DNA from: M3007 sp040383605
GTDB taxonomy: Bacteria; Bacteroidota; Bacteroidia; Chitinophagales; Saprospiraceae
Reading direction: 5' to 3'
DNA: 64,000 bases
Assembly: GCA_040383605.1 (NCBI GenBank)
Contig: JBEIDF010000003.1
Span: forward strand, 1-64,000
Below are positions 27,822 to 35,970 of this stretch, in pieces. The notes below the pieces were generated by a model. The model was not told the DNA's origin. It searched no databases and saw only the letters and a list, made by a program, of their open reading frames with translations. How positions within the stretch are numbered: position 1 is the first letter of the stretch; every line of letters starts with the position of its first letter. The position numbers and the translations under genes are program-made.

Positions 27822-28460
27822 CTATTCATCCGGTATATACCCGACGCCTATTTCAATTAATTCGCGAATGCTCTGGTACGCCACAGGATCGGAAGCCAGC
27901 CAGGATTGCGGTTCCACCCACTCGATCCGCTCAATATCCTCCTCGGTTTGCGGGATGAGGTCGGTATCCGTGGTATGCATCCGGAACCACCAGGTTTTTT
28001 TCAGGATGCGCCTGCCTTTTTGAGAATACGTATGACAGGTATCTGCCAGATGCGGGCCCAACTGCACGTTCTGCAGGCCGGTTTCCTCCATGACCTCTCG
28101 GATGGCTGCCTGCTCAGGCGATTCGCCCGGATCAATTTTTCCTTTGGGCAGGTCCCAGGAGCCGCGGCGGAAAAAAACCAGCAGCTGCCCCTGGTCGTTC
28201 AGCACATAGCCGCCCGCCGCCTCCATTAAGTCGAAGCATGCCTGAAAATCTCGCCAAAGCGCCTCGGGGTCTGCTGATTCCAGCGCTACCCACGCCACAT
28301 TTTTATTTTTATCCAGCAGGTCGAGATACTGCCGAATCTGCTTTAGTTTGCCCAAATAAGGCATTCTGTACGTGTTTTTTCCAGCAACAAGGCCTGTTTT
28401 TGTCCATTGGTCGGGGGACAGAAGAAAAACCGGCCGGTCGTTCACATAGATTTTATACAT
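27822..28460 (-). CDS. Nudix hydrolase
   Basis: 212 residues from the ATG at 28460 (MYKIYVND); a TTG 21 bp upstream is an alternative. The Nudix box GKIDPGESPEQAAIREVMEETG follows the GX5EX7REUXEEXGU pattern, with the glutamates that bind Mg2+. The preceding FRRGSWDLPKG is also typical. An extra ~75-residue N-terminal part precedes the Nudix fold. Members hydrolyse nucleoside diphosphates linked to another group; the substrate is not predictable. It lies upstream of the DPP11-like gene on the same strand with an 80-bp gap that contains a small AT hairpin (27796-27811). Confidence 0.9.
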   Translation of the reverse strand: MYKIYVNDRPVFLLSPDQWTKTGLVAGKNTYRMPYLGKLKQIRQYLDLLDKNKNVAWVALESADPEALWRDFQACFDLMEAAGGYVLNDQGQLLVFFRRGSWDLPKGKIDPGESPEQAAIREVMEETGLQNVQLGPHLADTCHTYSQKGRRILKKTWWFRMHTTDTDLIPQTEEDIERIEWVEPQSWLASDPVAYQSIRELIEIGVGYIPDE

Positions 28461-28661
28461 TTGCGCGTCCGTCTGAAGCAAATTTGTCGCGAAAAAACGG
28501 CAAATAATTGAGAGCGCAGGATTTTTTTCGCATCAATTACTCAGGGCTGCATATTAAGACCTCCGGTTTGCCATCGGCACAATAATTGCAGCGCCCCAAT
28601 ACCCGGTCGGATATAGGAATCAAAAAAACGTCCAATTTTTGAAAAAAAGGAATTAGTCATC

Positions 28662-29297
28662 ATGTCTGTCGCCACCGAAGCCGCCCGTCGGCTGCTCGAA
28701 ATTCATGCGGTCAAAATAAGCGTTCAAGCGCCCTTTACCTGGGCTTCCGGCTTATTATCACCGATTTACTGCGATAATCGAATCGCTTTGTCTCATCCTC
28801 GGGCGCGCAATTTTCTGCGCGATGCCCTGGTAACCGTCTCTGCGGATTGCGGGGATTTCAACGTGGTCGCGGGGGTAGCGACCGCGGGAATCCCGCATGG
28901 CGTGTTGCTGGCCGACCGGTTGGAACGCCCGTTTGTGTATGTACGTTCCAGCGCAAAGGATCACGGCCGACGCAACCTGATTGAAGGTGAGTTGGGCGAG
29001 GACGCGCGCGTGCTGGTGGTGGAGGACCTGATCAGCACCGGCGGCAGTTGCCTGAAAGCCGTGGAGGCGCTGCGAGACGCCGGCGCTACGGTCGTCGGCG
29101 TGCTGGCAATTTTTCAATATGGTTTTCCGGAAGCGGCGGCCGCATTTGAAGCGGCTGGAACTCCTTTCCGGACGCTTTCCGACTACAATACCCTGATCGA
29201 AGAGGCTGTTGCCATGGGATACATTCCCGAACAAGACCTCGGCGCCCTCCGGGCCTGGCGGGAAAATCCCTCCAAATGGGGCGCGCTTTATGCTTGA
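28662..29297 (+). CDS. pyrE: Orotate phosphoribosyltransferase
   Basis: 211 residues, the usual length. It makes orotidine 5'-phosphate from orotate and PRPP in de novo pyrimidine synthesis. The PRPP-binding motif VVEDLISTGGSCLKAVEAL is present, with the flexible-loop lysine region RSSAKDHGRRNLIEG and the N-terminal FTWASGLLSPIYCDNR signature. It is first in a forward run with short gaps (30, 22, 1 and 25 bp): pyrE, M42 peptidase, NlpC/P60-like, queE, folP. No clear promoter was found in the ~180 bp upstream. Confidence 0.97.
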   Translation: MSVATEAARRLLEIHAVKISVQAPFTWASGLLSPIYCDNRIALSHPRARNFLRDALVTVSADCGDFNVVAGVATAGIPHGVLLADRLERPFVYVRSSAKDHGRRNLIEGELGEDARVLVVEDLISTGGSCLKAVEALRDAGATVVGVLAIFQYGFPEAAAAFEAAGTPFRTLSDYNTLIEEAVAMGYIPEQDLGALRAWRENPSKWGALYA

Positions 29298-29327
29298 AAA
29301 ACCGGTTTCATCGTACAAATTTAATCA

Positions 29328-30419
29328 ATGCGCATCATTACAACAGAATCCGAGAAGTTTTTACGCCGCTACATCAACAATGCCAGTCCGACCGGCTTTG
29401 AAGCGCCGGGGCAGCAACTCTGGCTGGAGTATATCCAACCGTTCATAGACGACTGGCAACTGGATCAATACGGCACGTGCTACGGGATTATCAACCCGGG
29501 TATGGACTACAAGGTGGTAATTGAAGGCCACGCAGATGAAATCTCCTGGTTTGTGAATTTTATCACAGAAGACGGGTTCATCCACGTTATCCGAAACGGC
29601 GGCAGCGATCACCTTATCGCTCCTTCAAAACGGGTGTTTGTCCACCTGCGCAAAGGCGGCCATGTAGAAGGCGTGTTCGGCTGGCCCGCTATCCACACCC
29701 GCACCGAAAAGGACGCTAATCTGTCGCCTGCCCTGGATAATATCACCATTGACGTGGGCGCAAAAGACCGCGACGAAGTACTCAAAATGGGGATTCATGT
29801 CGGTTGCGTCGTGACGTTTCAGGATGAATTTACCATCCTCAACGACCGCTATTATATGGGCCGCGCCTTGGACAACCGAATCGGCGGGTTCTGCGTGGCA
29901 GAGGTCGCGCGTTTGCTCCGGCAACACAAAATAAGCCTGCCCTACACGCTGTACGTCGTGAATTCCGTGCAAGAGGAAGTGGGGCTGCGCGGCGCAGAAA
30001 TGGTGGCCAATGCCATCAAACCGAACGTTGCCATTGTAACGGATGTAACGCACGACACCCATACGCCCCTGATCAACATGAAAAAACACGGCGACGTGCG
30101 CACTGGAAACGGGCCCTCGCTTACGTATGCCCCGGCCGTCCACAACAAACTCCTCGACCTGATCATCGCCGCCGCAGAGGAACACAAAATTCCCTTTCAA
30201 CGGGAAGCGGCCAGCCGCACGACCGGTACCGATACCGACGCGTTCGCCTATTCCGGCGCCGGTGTACCTTCGGCCCTGATTTCCCTGCCGCTGCGGTATA
30301 TGCATACCACGGTAGAAATGGCGCATAAAGACGATGTGGGCCATTTGGTCCGACTGATTTACGAAACGCTCCAAAAAATCGAATATGGCCACGACTTCCG
30401 CTATTTCAAATCTATATAA
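29328..30419 (+). CDS. M42 family metallopeptidase (glutamyl aminopeptidase / endoglucanase-like)
   Basis: 363 residues, the normal length. Dinuclear metal site motifs are all visible: VIEGHADEI (His68), the bridging Asp in RALDNRIGG, the catalytic Glu pair in VQEEVGLRGAE, the TDVTHDTH stretch, and the final His in YMHTTVEMAHKDD. Family members are large cytosolic aminopeptidase complexes that trim peptides from the N-terminus; some were misnamed cellulases. No signal peptide. It sits 30 bp after pyrE in the same run, where it would finish peptide breakdown begun by periplasmic peptidases. Confidence 0.93.
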   Translation: MRIITTESEKFLRRYINNASPTGFEAPGQQLWLEYIQPFIDDWQLDQYGTCYGIINPGMDYKVVIEGHADEISWFVNFITEDGFIHVIRNGGSDHLIAPSKRVFVHLRKGGHVEGVFGWPAIHTRTEKDANLSPALDNITIDVGAKDRDEVLKMGIHVGCVVTFQDEFTILNDRYYMGRALDNRIGGFCVAEVARLLRQHKISLPYTLYVVNSVQEEVGLRGAEMVANAIKPNVAIVTDVTHDTHTPLINMKKHGDVRTGNGPSLTYAPAVHNKLLDLIIAAAEEHKIPFQREAASRTTGTDTDAFAYSGAGVPSALISLPLRYMHTTVEMAHKDDVGHLVRLIYETLQKIEYGHDFRYFKSI

Positions 30420-30441
30420 CCTGCAGCAATAATTATTTTTT

Positions 30442-31302
30442 ATGGAATTCGCCGCCTGTCAAGTCAGTATCGCCCCGCTGCGCGCACAACCCTCGGATAA
30501 AAGCGAGATGGTGTCTCAAATGCTTTTCGGAGAAACCGCAGAAGTGACAGACAAGCGGGACGGCTGGCGGCAGGTCGTATGCGCCTGGGACGGATTCACC
30601 GGCTGGGTAGACAGCAAACAGATCAAACGCCTCACGCCCAGAGAATTCGATGCCTGTAAAGACCAGCATGCGATCAGCCTCTCGCTCGTAGAAGGCCTGA
30701 TGGCCGCCGATCACTTTATTCCCCTCACGCTGGGCGCTGTGCTGCCGCAATACGACGGACTTCGCTGCCACCTGGGCGACCAGTCCTTCCAGTTTTCCGG
30801 CCCGGTTGTCACCCCAGGACAGGTGCCGCCTAAAGGAGAATGGATCGCCAAGATCGCCCGCCGCTACCTGCACGCGCCTTTTCTGTGGGGCGGCCGGACA
30901 CCTTTCGGAATTGACGGCCCGGGACTTACGCAGATGGTGTTCAAAATCGCCGGCATCCGCCTGCTCCGCGACGCCGCGCACCAAGTGACGCAAGGCCGAG
31001 CCGTGGACTTCATGGAACAGTGCCAAATCGGCGACCTGGCCTTTTTTGACAACGGAAAAGGACAAATCACCCACGTGGGCATCATACTCGCCGATTGCCA
31101 CGTTATCCACGCTTCCGGCAAAGTACAGGTGGATAAACTAGACCACTTTGGTATTTTCAACCGGGAGGTAAACCGCTACACGCATCAACTGCGCATCGTG
31201 AAACGCTTACTACCGGACCTGCCGGAAGAGCGAATCGTTGAAACGGCTGCAGAAATTACTGAGGGGCCGGAAACCGATTCTCAAGGTTCGTTGTTTCTTT
31301 AA
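30442..31302 (+). CDS. NlpC/P60-type (C40) protein with SH3-like domain, catalytic Cys replaced
   Basis: 286 residues. An SH3-like N-terminal part (~1-65, VSIAPLRAQPSDKSEMVSQ, GWV), a linker, then an NlpC/P60 fold (~125-240: YLHAPFLWGGRTPFGID). In active members the next residues are Cys-Ser-Gly, the cysteine being the nucleophile. Here they are Gly159-Pro160-Gly161. His211 (ITHVGI) and His223 (HASGK) remain. Such enzymes cut the gamma-D-Glu to diamino acid bond of peptidoglycan peptides; this copy should be unable to do so and may bind muropeptides instead. No signal peptide was seen, as in cytosolic YkfC-like forms. It ends one base before the probable GTG start of queE. Confidence 0.85.
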   Translation: MEFAACQVSIAPLRAQPSDKSEMVSQMLFGETAEVTDKRDGWRQVVCAWDGFTGWVDSKQIKRLTPREFDACKDQHAISLSLVEGLMAADHFIPLTLGAVLPQYDGLRCHLGDQSFQFSGPVVTPGQVPPKGEWIAKIARRYLHAPFLWGGRTPFGIDGPGLTQMVFKIAGIRLLRDAAHQVTQGRAVDFMEQCQIGDLAFFDNGKGQITHVGIILADCHVIHASGKVQVDKLDHFGIFNREVNRYTHQLRIVKRLLPDLPEERIVETAAEITEGPETDSQGSLFL

Positions 31303-31303
31303 A

Positions 31304-32074
31304 GTGAAAGATAAGAACATCCTGCGCCTTGCCCGACTCGACGGCAAACCGGAAATCTTCCATTCGATACAAGGAGAGGGAAAAAGCCTGGGCCGCCCTT
31401 CCATTTTTGTTCGAACCAGCCTGTGCAACCTACACTGCGTGTGGTGCGATACGGACTACACTTGGAACTGGGTGGGAACAAAATTTCCACACCAAAACGA
31501 CGGCACGCCGGGCTACCAAAAATTTGATAAAAAAGAATGGATCAGCGACTGCCCGCTGGAAATGGTCGTCGAGTTAATCCGGACGCTCCCCTGCCTCAAC
31601 GTGATCCTCACCGGCGGGGAACCCTTGCTGCAACAGGAGGCGCTCGCCGCGCTCATGGTCCAACTCCGGCAGGAAAACCCAGCCTACCGATTTGAAGTCG
31701 AAACCAACGGCACGCTGGTACCAACCGCGGCCTTCGAGGCGGGCATCAACCAATATAATGTCTCGCCGAAGTTAGAAAACAGCGGAAACACCCGCAAATT
31801 ACGGGAAAAACCCGCCGCCTACCAGTTCTTTTCCGCCAACCCCAAAGCAACCTTCAAATTCGTCCTGGCCTCAGAAAGTGACCTGCAGGAGGTGCTCCGG
31901 CTCATAGAACTGTATGAAATCCCGGAAAATCAAATTTGGCTCATGCCCGAAGCCGCCAATCGCCCCGAACTCGCCCTCCGCCGCCGATGGCTGGTAGAAC
32001 TCTGTAAATCACACGGTTTTAACTACTCAGATCGGCTCCATGTGGAAATTTGGGGCGGGAAACGGGGTGTTTGA
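31304..32074 (+). CDS. queE: 7-carboxy-7-deazaguanine synthase (radical SAM)
   Basis: 256 residues from a GTG at 31304, one base after the previous stop. A TTG start at 31238 would overlap that gene by 65 bp and add a basic tail not expected of QueE. The radical-SAM cluster cysteines are in SLCNLHCVWCDT (CxxxCxxC), preceded by FHSIQGEGKSLGRPSIFVR, the QueE signature. LTGGEPLLQ is the SAM-binding GGE motif. It contracts the pterin ring of CPH4 to CDG in queuosine and 7-deazaguanine synthesis. It is downstream of the NlpC/P60-like gene and just ahead of folP. Confidence 0.93.
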   Translation: MKDKNILRLARLDGKPEIFHSIQGEGKSLGRPSIFVRTSLCNLHCVWCDTDYTWNWVGTKFPHQNDGTPGYQKFDKKEWISDCPLEMVVELIRTLPCLNVILTGGEPLLQQEALAALMVQLRQENPAYRFEVETNGTLVPTAAFEAGINQYNVSPKLENSGNTRKLREKPAAYQFFSANPKATFKFVLASESDLQEVLRLIELYEIPENQIWLMPEAANRPELALRRRWLVELCKSHGFNYSDRLHVEIWGGKRGV

Positions 32075-32099
32075 TTCCAAATTGCGAATTGATTGAAGC

Positions 32100-32948
32100 A
32101 TGTTGTACGCTACGCTAAATTGTCGGGGTATCCTGTTGGATCTAAACCGACCCATCGTAATGGGTATTTTAAATACCACGCCCGATTCCTTCTACACCGG
32201 CAGCCGGATTACGGATCTGCCGGCGCTCCTGGACCAAGCGGGTACCATGCTGGCAGACGGCGCCCGAATTTTGGATATCGGCGGAGCTTCCTCCCGTCCG
32301 GGCGCCGATGAGGTCTCGGAAGCAGAAGAAATCAGGCGTGTTGTACCGGCAGTGCAGGCACTGGCCGCCGCCTACCCCGAGGCAATCTTGTCGGTAGATA
32401 CCTGGCGGGCAGCCGTGGCAAAAGCAGCGCTGGACGCCGGCGCGCGAATCGTCAATGACATTTCTGCGGGTCGGTTAGACAACGGCCTGTGGGATGCAAT
32501 CTCGGGCGCCGGCGCGCCCTACGTGCTCATGCACATGCAAGGAACGCCCAAAACCATGCAGGAGCAACCGCTTTACACCGATGTCGTGCAGGAAGTACTG
32601 GATTTTTTTATCCAGCAGGTCGCCCTGTTGCGCGACCGGGGGATACACGATATTATTCTTGATCCGGGATTCGGTTTTGGAAAAACGCTGGAACATAACT
32701 ACCGCCTGCTGGATCAACTGGATCTGTTTCAAACGGTACTGGAATTGCCCGTGCTCGCCGGACTGTCGCGCAAATCCATGATTTGCAAGGCGCTCCGGGT
32801 ATCGCCGGAAGCCGCCCTGAACGGAACCACCGCATTGCACGTCGTCGCACTGCAGAAAGGCGCCCGCATTCTTCGCGCGCATGATGTGCGCGAAGCGCGG
32901 GAGGTGATCCAATTGCACGAAATGCAATCGGAAATACGCAAAACCTAG
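32100..32948 (+). CDS. folP: Dihydropteroate synthase
   Basis: 282 residues, the normal length for this TIM barrel. GILNTTPDSF (23-32) and DIGGASSRPGA are the two classic DHPS loops, and SVDTWRAAVA, DPGFGFGKT and GLSRKSMI complete the pterin and phosphate site. It joins p-aminobenzoate to the dihydropterin in folate synthesis. It is last in the run starting at pyrE. Its stop is one base from the end of the convergent ElaA-like gene. Both QueE and FolP use pterin-pathway intermediates from GTP, which may explain their pairing. Confidence 0.97.
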   Translation: MLYATLNCRGILLDLNRPIVMGILNTTPDSFYTGSRITDLPALLDQAGTMLADGARILDIGGASSRPGADEVSEAEEIRRVVPAVQALAAAYPEAILSVDTWRAAVAKAALDAGARIVNDISAGRLDNGLWDAISGAGAPYVLMHMQGTPKTMQEQPLYTDVVQEVLDFFIQQVALLRDRGIHDIILDPGFGFGKTLEHNYRLLDQLDLFQTVLELPVLAGLSRKSMICKALRVSPEAALNGTTALHVVALQKGARILRAHDVREAREVIQLHEMQSEIRKT

Positions 32949-32949
32949 G

Positions 32950-33429
32950 CTATATTTCTTCAACGTTTACGAGCCCTTTGGCGCCCGGCAGGATCATCTT
33001 CGTGTGCGGAATCCCGTCTTCCAAATACTCCTCCCCGGTTGAACGGAACCCGAAACTCGAATAAAACTGCAGGAGATAGGACTGCGCCCCGATTTTGATA
33101 GGCCCTGGGCCGAATAAATGCCGCATCATTTCGATACTTTTTACCATTAGCGCCTTTCCGGCGCCCGTGCCGCGAACACTGGGCGAACTCACCACCCGAC
33201 CGATGGAGGCATATTCCGGATAGGATACGCCCTGCGGCAATAATCGCGTGTAGGCGATCAGCCGGCCTGTGGCATCGCGGCCCATGAGGTGCCAGGCTTG
33301 CTGATCCTTGCCATCCGCATCCATATAGGGGCAATTTTGCTCCACAATAAATACCTCCTGGCGCAAGGCCATGATTTCATATAGTTCCTGAACCCGCAAT
33401 TGTTCAAAAGGCACACAAGCGTAAGTCAT
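32950..33429 (-). CDS. elaA: ElaA-type GNAT N-acetyltransferase
   Basis: 159 residues from the ATG at 33429 (MTYACVPF), chosen because E. coli ElaA starts at the equivalent place; an ATG at 33441 is also possible and a longer frame to 33603 is not convincing. LRQEVFIVEQNCPYMDADG is characteristic of ElaA, and IGRVVSSPSVRGTGAGKALM carries the acetyl-CoA-binding R/G-x-x-G-x-G/A loop. The acceptor substrate is unknown. It is convergent with folP and divergent from the DUF2911 gene across ~200 bp. Confidence 0.88.
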   Translation of the reverse strand: MTYACVPFEQLRVQELYEIMALRQEVFIVEQNCPYMDADGKDQQAWHLMGRDATGRLIAYTRLLPQGVSYPEYASIGRVVSSPSVRGTGAGKALMVKSIEMMRHLFGPGPIKIGAQSYLLQFYSSFGFRSTGEEYLEDGIPHTKMILPGAKGLVNVEEI

Positions 33430-33628
33430 ATCGTCGTACATTTGCCGGAAAATTAGCACTTTTTGCTTTCCCGGAGAACAATTTGTTGCAACAATGGTTT
33501 TTGCGTTACCATTTCGCAAGCGATTCGGGTTTGTCTTTTTTTTTGAAAATAAAAAAGGGCGGCCGAACAGCCCCAAGTTGCCAGGCGCCGACTCATCAAT
33601 CAATTTTCAATACCAAACTTATTTTTAC

Positions 33629-34480
33629 ATGAAAAAAACAACTTTCCTCCTCGCCATCGCGCTGCTGTATTGCTTGTCCGCCGTTGCGCAAATCAAAACC
33701 CCGGCGCCCAGTCCGGTGGGCAAAATTTCCCAAGATGTGGGCCTGACAAACATCGAAATCGAATACGCCCGCCCGAGCGCGAAAGGCCGCAAAGTATTTG
33801 GCGAGCTGGTGCAATACGACGAAATGTGGCGTACCGGCGCCAACGCTTCCACCAAAGTGAAATTCAGCGACGATGTAAAAGCGGGCGGCACCACGATTCC
33901 GAAAGGCACGTATGCGCTCTACACCATCCCGTCGAAAAAAGAATGGACCATCATTTTTTACAAAAACACCTCGTTCTGGGGTGTACCAGGCAAAGAATAC
34001 AACGAAGCCGATGTAGCCGCACGCTTTACCGTACCGGTAAAAACGATCAATGATACCGAGGAAACCTTTACAATCAATATCAACAACCTGCGCAACGCCA
34101 GCGCAGACATCGAACTGATCTGGGAAAACACCAAAGTTGTAGTCCCGATCATGCTCGACACCGATTCGAAGGTAATGTCCGACATCAAATCGCAGATGGA
34201 AGGCCCCTCCGCCAGCACCTACTACCAGTCGGCGAGATACTACTTCGAAGAGAAAAAAGATATGAATATCGCACTCGGCTGGGTGCAAATGGCCCTCGAC
34301 AAAGGCGGAGAAAAATTCTGGATCGTGCGCCTGAAAGCGCAAATCCTCGGCGAACTCGGCCGCTACAAGGAGGCGATTGACACCGCCAACCGCAGCACAG
34401 AACTTGCCAAAGCCGACGGCAATGCAGATTATCCGCGCATGAACGAAAAATCCATCGCGGAGTGGAAGAAAAAAATGTAA
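33629..34480 (+). CDS. Secreted DUF2911 protein with C-terminal helical repeats
   Basis: 283 residues from the ATG at 33629, which begins a signal peptide (MKKTTFLLAIALLYCLSAVAQ). DUF2911 covers ~22-170: SPVGKISQDVGLTNIEIEYARPSAKGR, VPYDEMWRTGAN-like (here LVQYDEMWRTGANAST), KGTYALYTIPSKKEWTIIFYK. The last ~110 residues (YYQSARYYFEEKKDMNIALGW ... KAQILGELGRYKEAID) form TPR-like helices. This two-part protein is very common in Bacteroidota and has no known function; it is periplasmic or outer-membrane-side. A good terminator follows. Confidence 0.9.
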   Translation: MKKTTFLLAIALLYCLSAVAQIKTPAPSPVGKISQDVGLTNIEIEYARPSAKGRKVFGELVQYDEMWRTGANASTKVKFSDDVKAGGTTIPKGTYALYTIPSKKEWTIIFYKNTSFWGVPGKEYNEADVAARFTVPVKTINDTEETFTININNLRNASADIELIWENTKVVVPIMLDTDSKVMSDIKSQMEGPSASTYYQSARYYFEEKKDMNIALGWVQMALDKGGEKFWIVRLKAQILGELGRYKEAIDTANRSTELAKADGNADYPRMNEKSIAEWKKKM

Positions 34481-34497
34481 TAGAATATCCGGGTGCT

Positions 34498-34519
34498 GCA
34501 TTTTGAAAAATGCTTTTTT
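34498..34519 (+). terminator. Rho-independent terminator after the DUF2911 gene
   Basis: GCATTTT (34498-34504), GA loop, AAAATGC (34507-34513), then six T (34514-34519). It lies 17 bp after the stop codon. Confidence 0.75.
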
Positions 34520-34565
34520 ATTTCCTGCCGGATAATAAATTAAATCTTGTACGGGATTTTTCCCT

Positions 34566-34572
34566 TATTTTG
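34566..34572 (+). promoter_or_regulatory. Possible -7 promoter box of the esterase gene
   Basis: TATTTTG with an upstream TTG at 34547-34549 (16-bp gap) and GGGCC after it. Resembles the Bacteroidota -7 box with one base fewer in the spacer. A small CCCGC/GCGGG hairpin (around 34593-34609) would lie in the leader. Confidence 0.3.
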
Positions 34573-34661
34573 GGGCCGTTTTACAATGCCAAACCCGCAA
34601 GAACAGCGGGAAGGGTTGTAAATCGGCCTCTTTTCTTATCACTTCCTAGCACACATTTCTT

Positions 34662-35900
34662 ATGCGCAATTGTACTCTACTGCTCTTTTGCCTTGCTGTA
34701 TGCGCGCGCCTGACCGCGCAAAACCCCGGCTGCGATGGTACGCGGTACCGGGATGATGTATTCTCCGGCATCAAAAAAACGACCGTTAAATACACCACGG
34801 CGCCCAGTTATTTTTTCAACCAGACGATTGATCTGTTTGTGGATATCTACGAGCCGGAAGGCGACGCGATCACAAAGCGCCCAGTGGTGCTGCTGGCGCA
34901 TGGCGGCACCTTTATCTTTGGCAATAAACAGGATATGAAAGACTGGTGCGAGCGGTACGCCCGGAAGGGATACGTGGCCGCTTCGATCCAATACCGCCTG
35001 TATCCGGTGATTCCGTTCGGATTTCCGGACTCCGTCAAAATCATAGACGCGGCGGTTAAGGCCATGGGCGACATGAAAGCGGCCGTCCGTTTTCTGAGCC
35101 AGGATGCTGCGGGCGCTAACCAGTTCAAAATTGACCAGGAACACATCTTTATCGGCGGCTACTCCGCAGGCGGTGTTGCCGCGCTGCACGCCGCCTATCT
35201 GGATACCACCGATGCGATCGAGCCGTTTATCCGGACGGCATTGGACAACAACGGCGGCCTCAATGGCAACAGCGGAGACGCGGCCAATCTCTCGTTTCCG
35301 TTTAACCCCGGCGCCGTGGTGAATATGTCGGGCGGATTGTACCGCCGCGGCTGGATTACTGAAAATTCGGTACCGCTCGTCAGTTTTCACGGCACTGCGG
35401 ATGCTACTGTGGCGTATGGAGCGGGCCTGGCCGCTAACCTGGTCTATCTGGAAGGAAGCGGCATCCTGCACCCGCAGGCGGAGTTGGTGGGCGTGCGGAA
35501 CGCCCTGCTTACCGTACCGGATGGCGGGCACACGGATATTTACTCGAATGCGAACTTTTTGCCGCAGCGCGACAGTTTTACGAACCTGGCTGCCAGTTTA
35601 CTCGAAGATTTAACCTGCACTTCTGTTAGTGCGCCGGAATTAGTCCAGGCCGCCCGCACATGGCGCGCGTACCCCAATCCGGTGTCTGATTGGCTTCGTT
35701 TGCAATTGCCTGCGGAGATTCAGTCGGGCTTGGTACAGGTACAGGTATTTGACGGAACCGGACGATTGGCACTGGAAACCCGTGCCGGCGCCGACGGCGT
35801 GTCCGTGGCCGGACTACAGCCGGGCGTGTATGCAATTCGGATTACCGACCTGAGCCGGCCGGATTTAGCGTTTCCGGTACGGCAGTTTGTGAAGCGATAG
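34662..35900 (+). CDS. T9SS-exported alpha/beta-hydrolase (carboxylesterase-like)
   Basis: 412 residues. A signal peptide (MRNCTLLLFCLAVCARLTAQ) is followed by an alpha/beta-hydrolase domain (~30-305): oxyanion-hole LLAHGGTFIFG, nucleophile elbow GGYSAGG, and late Asp/His motifs around HGTADATV and GGHTDIY. The last ~80 residues (YPNPVSDWLRLQL ... LQPGVYAIRI ... QFVKR) are a type A T9SS sorting domain, so the enzyme should cross the outer membrane and be anchored or released outside. The fold resembles BD-FAE feruloyl/acetyl esterases; the substrate is unproven. A strong two-way terminator separates it from clpC. Confidence 0.88.
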   Translation: MRNCTLLLFCLAVCARLTAQNPGCDGTRYRDDVFSGIKKTTVKYTTAPSYFFNQTIDLFVDIYEPEGDAITKRPVVLLAHGGTFIFGNKQDMKDWCERYARKGYVAASIQYRLYPVIPFGFPDSVKIIDAAVKAMGDMKAAVRFLSQDAAGANQFKIDQEHIFIGGYSAGGVAALHAAYLDTTDAIEPFIRTALDNNGGLNGNSGDAANLSFPFNPGAVVNMSGGLYRRGWITENSVPLVSFHGTADATVAYGAGLAANLVYLEGSGILHPQAELVGVRNALLTVPDGGHTDIYSNANFLPQRDSFTNLAASLLEDLTCTSVSAPELVQAARTWRAYPNPVSDWLRLQLPAEIQSGLVQVQVFDGTGRLALETRAGADGVSVAGLQPGVYAIRITDLSRPDLAFPVRQFVKR

Positions 35901-35960
35901 GGAAAGAAATAGAAGAAGGGGGCATCCGCCAGATTGCGGTTGCCCCCTTCTATTTCTTCC
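35901..35960. terminator. Bidirectional terminator between the esterase and clpC genes
   Basis: GGAAAGAAATAG...AAGGGGGCA pairs with TGCCCCCTTCTATTTCTTCC, interrupted only by a 3-base bulge on the left arm, and an inner CCGC/GCGG pair closes the loop. A-rich and T-rich arms give a T-run on each strand. It fills the space between the two convergent stop codons. Confidence 0.85.
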
Positions 35961-35970
35961 TACTGTGCCC

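Noticed and set aside
31238..31303. TTG start for queE that overlaps the NlpC/P60-like gene
   Set aside because: It would add 22 basic residues not expected at the QueE N-terminus; a GTG one base after the previous stop fits better.
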